From assembly GCA_945876405.1 (NCBI GenBank), contig CAMCOJ010000057.1, forward strand, positions 1-9,858: a stretch of DNA of 9,858 nt. The letters are read 5' to 3'. This stretch comes from an uncultured Ruminococcus sp. Lineage in GTDB: Bacteria; Bacillota; Clostridia; Oscillospirales; Ruminococcaceae. The translations under genes and the position numbers were made by a program. Under the pieces are notes generated by a model. It was given only the letters and a program-made list of their open reading frames with translations, did no database searches and was not told the DNA's origin. Below, in pieces: positions 6,336-9,858 of this stretch. Numbering within the stretch: the first letter of the stretch is position 1; each line of letters opens with the position of its first letter.

Positions 6336-6364
6336 TCATAAAATTCTCCGGTTTAAAATATAAT
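6336..6364 (+). promoter_or_regulatory. Sigma-E-like promoter for the sipL-spoIVA operon
   Basis: TCATAAA (6336-6342) and AATATAAT (6357-6364) are separated by 14 bp. They match the B. subtilis sigma-E consensus (KMATATT, 14-15 bp, CATACAAT) at 5 of 7 and 6 of 8 positions. The same -10 contains TATAAT, but no sigma-A -35 box lies at a usable distance. A mother-cell sigma-E promoter agrees with the known control of spoIVA and sipL. The leader would be about 27 nt. Confidence 0.55.
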
Positions 6365-6397
6365 ATTCACAGATAATATTTTTTACGGAGGAATTTC

Positions 6398-7942
6398 ATG
6401 AATACGGATTTTAAGATAAGCAAAAGTATTTTCCCGGTGCCTGAAGTCATATATGAGGGCATCTCTGAACAGGGGATAGAACACGACTATATCCTGCCGG
6501 ATTATTATCCGGATATTTTCAGACTTGTAAAATGCGATGCAGTACCCGAAATAATATCATATTCAGTTAATGATGGCAGACTTACATATGAACTCAGTGT
6601 GGATGTGAATTTCTGGTACTGTTCGGAAAAAAGTTCAGAACTCTGTACTGTAAGGCAAAAGCTTGTTTATTCAAAGACAGTTGATACAGGACATGACCTT
6701 GGGGGAGCGGAGATCGTTCTTTGTCCGGGACTTGATTATATAAACTGCAGGGTTGTAAATCAGAAAAGGACGGACATCAAGGGGGCAGTTACCACAAGGG
6801 TAAAGATAATACGTGAAAGACAGCAGGAGATTATCACCTCGGCTTCAGGAATGAATGTTCAGATGAAGAAAATACCGGTCGAATTCATCATGAGCAGGCT
6901 CCGTGCTGAAAAATCCTGTTTAATAAGTGAGAAACTTGAACTTAACCAGGATAAACCTCCGGTAAAATCAGTTATACGTACTGAGATTTTTCCGGGCATT
7001 CCGGATGTGCGCATTATAGCAGGAAAGCTGGTTGCCAGGGGAAATGCACAGCTGAATATTCTCTATTCGTGTGAAAATCAGGACGGGTATTCCGCTGAAA
7101 CCATGAAGTACACAATCCCGTACAGCCAGATAATTGATATGGACGGCCTTGATGAAACATACATTTGTTCAGCATCGGCAGAAGCTGTCGGCTGTGATGT
7201 AACTTCTTCAGGTGAGAACAGTTTCAAATGTGAATTTACCATTAATCTGAAATGCTGCGCAGTAAAGATAGCACATGCGGAAATCATGACTGATGTTTTT
7301 TCCACACGTTATGAAACTTCATTTGAAACTGAGAAAATAAAGCTCTGCAGACCTTCAGAAACGATAAATGAACACATGACGGGCAGCTGCCTTATAGAAT
7401 ACCCGGAAGGAGAAGTCGGGAAGATATATGATGTATGGTGTTCGTGTTCCGGTCTTACTGTAAAGACTGATGAAAGCGGTAAAAACGTGATGGTAAGCGG
7501 TATGATAAAGTACAGTGTTTTCATGAGGAATTCGGACGGAATGCCGGTTCTGGTGGAGAAGGAAAATGCATATGAGCACAAGATACCCGTTCCGGATTCT
7601 GAACCCGGATGCATTCCTGATACTCGTATATATACCGAGAACTGTTCGTATAACCTTGTTTCAGGAAACAAAATATCAGTTACAGCGGAGATGGCTGTCA
7701 GCGGACAGATTTCAGAATTCTCAGAATTCAGCGCAGTAAAGGAGATAAAAATAGATGAAAATGAGCCGAGAAAAAAGGAGGGGGATTACGCAGTCAGACT
7801 GTATTTCGGAAGCGAGGGTGAGAGTCTCTGGGATATCGCTAAAAAGTATGGAACATCGGTCAGTGCTGTGATGGAGGAAAACGAACTTTCTGAAGACGGG
7901 CTGACGGGAAACCGGATGATTCTGATACCAATAGTAAACTGA
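6398..7942 (+). CDS. sipL: SipL-like spore coat morphogenesis protein (DUF3794/SPOCS + LysM)
   Basis: The 514-residue product has an N-terminal SPOCS-like unit including LPDYYPDIFR at residues 33-42. A second DUF3794/SPOCS unit lies at about 160-300, with GNAQLNILYS as a typical core strand. A more diverged beta-rich region spans about 310-445. A C-terminal LysM domain at about 464-511 contains GESLWDIAKKYGTSVSAVMEEN. This order and length match SipL of Clostridioides difficile, which joins SpoIVA in building the coat basement layer around the forespore and binds it through LysM. There is no signal peptide or membrane segment, as expected for a mother-cell cytoplasmic protein. The ATG at 6398 follows GGAGG (6387-6391) by 6 nt. 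The gene lies 16 nt before spoIVA, which strengthens the assignment. A general DUF3794/LysM protein is the fallback. Confidence 0.87.
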   Translation: MNTDFKISKSIFPVPEVIYEGISEQGIEHDYILPDYYPDIFRLVKCDAVPEIISYSVNDGRLTYELSVDVNFWYCSEKSSELCTVRQKLVYSKTVDTGHDLGGAEIVLCPGLDYINCRVVNQKRTDIKGAVTTRVKIIRERQQEIITSASGMNVQMKKIPVEFIMSRLRAEKSCLISEKLELNQDKPPVKSVIRTEIFPGIPDVRIIAGKLVARGNAQLNILYSCENQDGYSAETMKYTIPYSQIIDMDGLDETYICSASAEAVGCDVTSSGENSFKCEFTINLKCCAVKIAHAEIMTDVFSTRYETSFETEKIKLCRPSETINEHMTGSCLIEYPEGEVGKIYDVWCSCSGLTVKTDESGKNVMVSGMIKYSVFMRNSDGMPVLVEKENAYEHKIPVPDSEPGCIPDTRIYTENCSYNLVSGNKISVTAEMAVSGQISEFSEFSAVKEIKIDENEPRKKEGDYAVRLYFGSEGESLWDIAKKYGTSVSAVMEENELSEDGLTGNRMILIPIVN

Positions 7943-7943
7943 T

Positions 7944-7948
7944 GGAGG
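7944..7948 (+). promoter_or_regulatory. Ribosome binding site that fixes the spoIVA start
   Basis: GGAGG directly follows the sipL stop (7940-7942). It stands 10 nt before the ATG at 7959 but only 4 nt before an in-frame TTG at 7953, so the ATG is preferred. Confidence 0.75.
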
Positions 7949-7958
7949 AAATTTGCAG

Positions 7959-9431
7959 ATGAAGGATATTTACGGAGATATTGCCAGACGTACTGACGGG
8001 GATATCTATATTGGGGTTGTCGGACCTGTGAGAACAGGAAAGTCAACATTTATAAAAAAATTTATGGAAGGACTGGTCATACCTAATATTTCAGGGGATT
8101 TCCGCCGTGAAAGAGCCGTTGATGAACTTCCGCAGTCATCGGCCGGCAAGACAATAATGACTACTGAACCGAAGTTCATACCCGAGGAAGCAGCCGAAGT
8201 GGTTATAGGCGGGAATACTTCATTCAAAGTAAGGATGATTGACTGCGTCGGATACATCGTACCGAGTGCACTTGGCTATATCGAAAATGAGATGCCCCGC
8301 ATGGTTATGACTCCGTGGTTTGATGAGGCAATTCCGTTCAATATGGCAGCGGAGATAGGGACGCAGAAGGTTATCGAAGAGCACTCCACTATCGGACTTG
8401 TTGTAACAACTGACGGAAGTATATCCGATATTCCGCGTGAAGAATACCAGGAAGCAGAGGAAAGGGTGGTCAGGGAACTTTCTTCAATAAAAAAGCCGTT
8501 TGTTGTGATAATGAACTGTACTGCTCCTGAATCTGAAAGTGTAAAAACAATGTGTGCTGAACTTACAGAAAAATATGGGACTGCAGTAATTCCGGTGAAC
8601 TGTCTTGAACTTGATGAAGAAACAATAAAAATGATTCTCGGCGAAATTCTGTTCTCTTTCCCTGTCCGTGAGGTAAATATTGTTATGCCGCGCTGGATAA
8701 ACGGAACCGAAAAAGGACACTGGCTGAGAACAAGAATTTTTTCTGTAATAAAAGATTCTGCAGCCGGGATAAAAAATATTCGTGATTCCGAAGGCATGGC
8801 TTCCAGGATAAATGAATGTGAAGAGGTTTCTTCAGTTTCGGTGAAAAATACTGATCTTGGAAAGGGAAGTGTAACCCTTGCTCTGTCGGTGAACGATAAT
8901 CTTTTCTACAGAATAATAGGCGAATCAGCTGGAATTGATATAGAAGATGAAAGTGAACTTCTTCCTGTTCTCTCTGAACTGAGTGAAATAAAGAAAAAAT
9001 ATGCCCGTATTGAAGCGGCACTCAATGAGGCCTGGGCAACAGGATACGGAATAGTTATGCCGGATATGAGTGAACTTTCACTTGAAGAACCTCAGATTAT
9101 CAAACAGAGTGGAAAATACGGAGTAAAACTGAAGGCATCAGCCCCTTCACTTCATCTTATGAAGGCTGATATCAATACTGTAATAAGTCCTATAGTCGGC
9201 TCGGAAAAACAAAGTGAGGATCTTGTGCAGTATCTGATGAACGAATTTGAAGAAAGTCCTGAAAAGATATGGGAATCCAATATTTTTGGCAAGTCCCTGC
9301 ATGATCTTGTAAATGAAGGACTTCACAGTAAACTTATGAAAATGCCTCCTGAGGCAAGGATGAAGATTCAGGAGACACTTGAGCGAATAATAAATGAAGG
9401 GTGCAGCGGATTAATCTGCTTCATTCTATGA
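7959..9431 (+). CDS. spoIVA: Stage IV sporulation protein A, coat-basement ATPase
   Basis: The 490-residue product aligns along its whole length with what I recall of B. subtilis SpoIVA (492 residues). Shared features include the opening IA-R-T-GDIY, Walker A GPVRTGKS at 22-29 (K28), the sensor threonines in KTIMTTEPKF (T68, T69), Walker B in MIDCVGY (D95), EHSTIG and the C-terminal LERIINEG block. SpoIVA hydrolyses ATP to polymerise irreversibly on the forespore outer membrane. It forms the platform for the coat and is also needed for cortex formation. A middle domain links the GTPase-like N-terminal fold to a C-terminal region that anchors to the membrane, through SpoVM in Bacillus. The tail here reads CSGLICFIL with cysteines at 482 and 487, where B. 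subtilis has SGGLIAIIL. All catalytic residues are intact. The gene follows sipL by 16 nt and ends at a clear terminator. Confidence 0.97.
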   Translation: MKDIYGDIARRTDGDIYIGVVGPVRTGKSTFIKKFMEGLVIPNISGDFRRERAVDELPQSSAGKTIMTTEPKFIPEEAAEVVIGGNTSFKVRMIDCVGYIVPSALGYIENEMPRMVMTPWFDEAIPFNMAAEIGTQKVIEEHSTIGLVVTTDGSISDIPREEYQEAEERVVRELSSIKKPFVVIMNCTAPESESVKTMCAELTEKYGTAVIPVNCLELDEETIKMILGEILFSFPVREVNIVMPRWINGTEKGHWLRTRIFSVIKDSAAGIKNIRDSEGMASRINECEEVSSVSVKNTDLGKGSVTLALSVNDNLFYRIIGESAGIDIEDESELLPVLSELSEIKKKYARIEAALNEAWATGYGIVMPDMSELSLEEPQIIKQSGKYGVKLKASAPSLHLMKADINTVISPIVGSEKQSEDLVQYLMNEFEESPEKIWESNIFGKSLHDLVNEGLHSKLMKMPPEARMKIQETLERIINEGCSGLICFIL

Positions 9432-9435
9432 ATAA

Positions 9436-9467
9436 AAAAAGCTGCATTCATACGAGTGCAGCTTTTT
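9436..9467. terminator. Bidirectional terminator after spoIVA
   Basis: AAAAAGCTGCA (9436-9446) and TGCAGCTTTTT (9457-9467) form a perfect 11-bp stem with a 10-nt loop. The A and T flanks provide a U-run in either direction. It lies 5 nt after the spoIVA stop and 6 nt beyond the stop of the convergent glycosyltransferase gene, so it serves both. Confidence 0.9.
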
Positions 9468-9472
9468 CATGT

Positions 9473-9812
9473 TTATTTCTTTTCCGTTTCAGAGGAATGA
9501 CGGCAGATCTTTTTTGCTATATACTGGGGACGGCGTTTGGTTTCCGTGTATGTCTTGGAGAGGTAGATTCCGCTTATTCCGTTACAGAAAAGCTGTATAC
9601 CTGAGATAAAGCATATTATACATGCTGTGGACGGCCATCCGGCAACCTTGTCTCCGAACAGAAGAGCACGTATAAATATAAAACACACACCGAGAAATGC
9701 AACAATGCAGAAGATTATTCCTATGATTGATGAAATTGCAAGCGGAGCAGTGGAAAAAGCAACCACACCGTCAATAGCGTATATAAGCAGTCCCCAGAAA
9801 GACCACTTTGTT
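9473..9812 (-). CDS. Membrane glycosyltransferase (GT2, GtrB/YkcC-like), C-terminal fragment
   Basis: Only the last 112 codons or so are present; the gene is cut where adapter sequence begins at 9813. The fragment contains the segment FSTAPL typical of the linker after the GT2 catalytic domain. Two membrane helices follow (about ISSIIGIIFCIVAFLGVCF and ACIICFISGIQLFCNGI), separated by GDKVAGWPS. Next comes the family's exit motif GIYLSKTYTETKRRPQYI, comparable to GEYxGRxYxExKRRPxY in GtrB, ArnC and YkcC-type enzymes. These transfer a sugar from a nucleotide donor to undecaprenyl phosphate at the cytoplasmic face, for modification of cell-envelope polymers or glycoproteins. The catalytic domain is missing, so donor and exact role cannot be judged. 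The chain ends in a basic, polar tail. The apparent MGSEMCIRDR N-terminus of the open frame is adapter translation and must not be used. Confidence 0.88.
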
Positions 9813-9858
9813 CTGTCTCTTATACACATCTCCGAGCCCACGAGACAGGCAGAAATCT
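9813..9858. other. Illumina Nextera adapter contamination (non-genomic)
   Basis: CTGTCTCTTATACACATCT (9813-9831) is the Tn5 mosaic end, followed by CCGAGCCCACGAGAC (9832-9846), the Nextera read-2 adapter. AGGCAGAA (9847-9854) looks like an i7 index (I recall it as N703), and ATCT (9855-9858) is the start of the P7 sequence. The genome sequence therefore ends at 9812. This was identified by recognising the known adapter bases. Confidence 0.98.

Noticed and set aside
6256..6339. 28-codon N-terminal extension of the amidase
   Set aside because: There is no ribosome binding site at 6339, and the extension crosses the palindrome and possible promoter. The ATG at 6255 has AAAGGAG at ideal spacing.
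6359..6364. TATAAT as an ordinary sigma-A promoter for sipL
   Set aside because: No -35 hexamer resembling TTGACA is found 16-18 bp upstream; the sigma-E-like reading fits better and agrees with the biology.
1..9812. CRISPR arrays, tRNA, rRNA, insertion sequences, phage genes
   Set aside because: I looked for regular repeats, cloverleaf-like segments, transposase motifs and terminal repeats and saw none. Intergenic stretches are all under about 200 bp.
9813..9841. MGSEMCIRDR as the genuine start of the last minus-strand protein
   Set aside because: These codons come from the Tn5/Nextera adapter; the real gene is truncated.

Overview
The window looks like a chromosomal contig end from an AT-leaning, spore-forming member of the Bacillota, class Clostridia. 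A Ruminococcus-like or other Oscillospirales genome is my inference. The reasons are strong AGGAGG-type ribosome binding sites, sigma-A promoters close to consensus, an unmistakable spoIVA, and a SipL-type DUF3794/LysM protein, a family typical of Clostridia. I see no phage, IS element, CRISPR array, tRNA or rRNA.

Layout. (1) Positions 1-2125, minus strand: a MoxR-family AAA ATPase gene followed, with a TGATG stop/start overlap, by a DUF58 protein gene that runs off the left edge. (2) Positions 2126-2288: a compact divergent promoter region with two near-perfect sigma-A promoters whose -35 boxes stand back to back. (3) Positions 2289-4291, plus strand: a split chromate-transporter (ChrA) pair with an ATGA overlap, then an EamA/DMT-family membrane transporter. 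(4) Positions 4292-5412: a promoter region rich in inverted repeats, then a membrane-anchored VanY-like (M15B) peptidase whose zinc ligands are present but whose substrate-binding Arg and catalytic Glu positions are substituted. (5) A strong bidirectional terminator lies at about 5444-5509. (6) Positions 5512-6255, minus strand: an Amidase_3-type cell-wall amidase with a C-terminal SH3b domain and no signal peptide. (7) Positions 6398-9431, plus strand: a sipL-like gene and spoIVA in one operon behind a sigma-E-like promoter. (8) A bidirectional terminator at about 9436-9467, then the C-terminal end of a membrane glycosyltransferase (GT2) gene on the minus strand.

How the genes fit together. 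The right half concerns the spore envelope. SpoIVA is the ATPase that polymerises into the coat basement layer on the forespore surface, and SipL is its clostridial partner, which binds SpoIVA through its LysM domain. The divergent amidase and the VanY-like protein are peptidoglycan enzymes. An amidase without a signal peptide next to mother-cell coat genes suggests, without proving, a mother-cell lysis role like that of CwlC. The left half (MoxR-DUF58, ChrA pair, EamA) is ordinary housekeeping or accessory membrane biology.

Main warning: the last 46 bases (9813-9858) are not genomic. They match the Illumina Nextera transposase adapter, followed by what looks like an i7 index and the start of P7. 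The apparent N-terminus (MGSEMCIRDR) of the last minus-strand reading frame is translated adapter, and the true gene is truncated at 9812. I did not find a convincing new multi-gene system. The most interesting points are the substituted active site of the VanY-like protein, the sipL-spoIVA operon with its sigma-E-like promoter, and the operator-like inverted repeats upstream of the two cell-wall genes.
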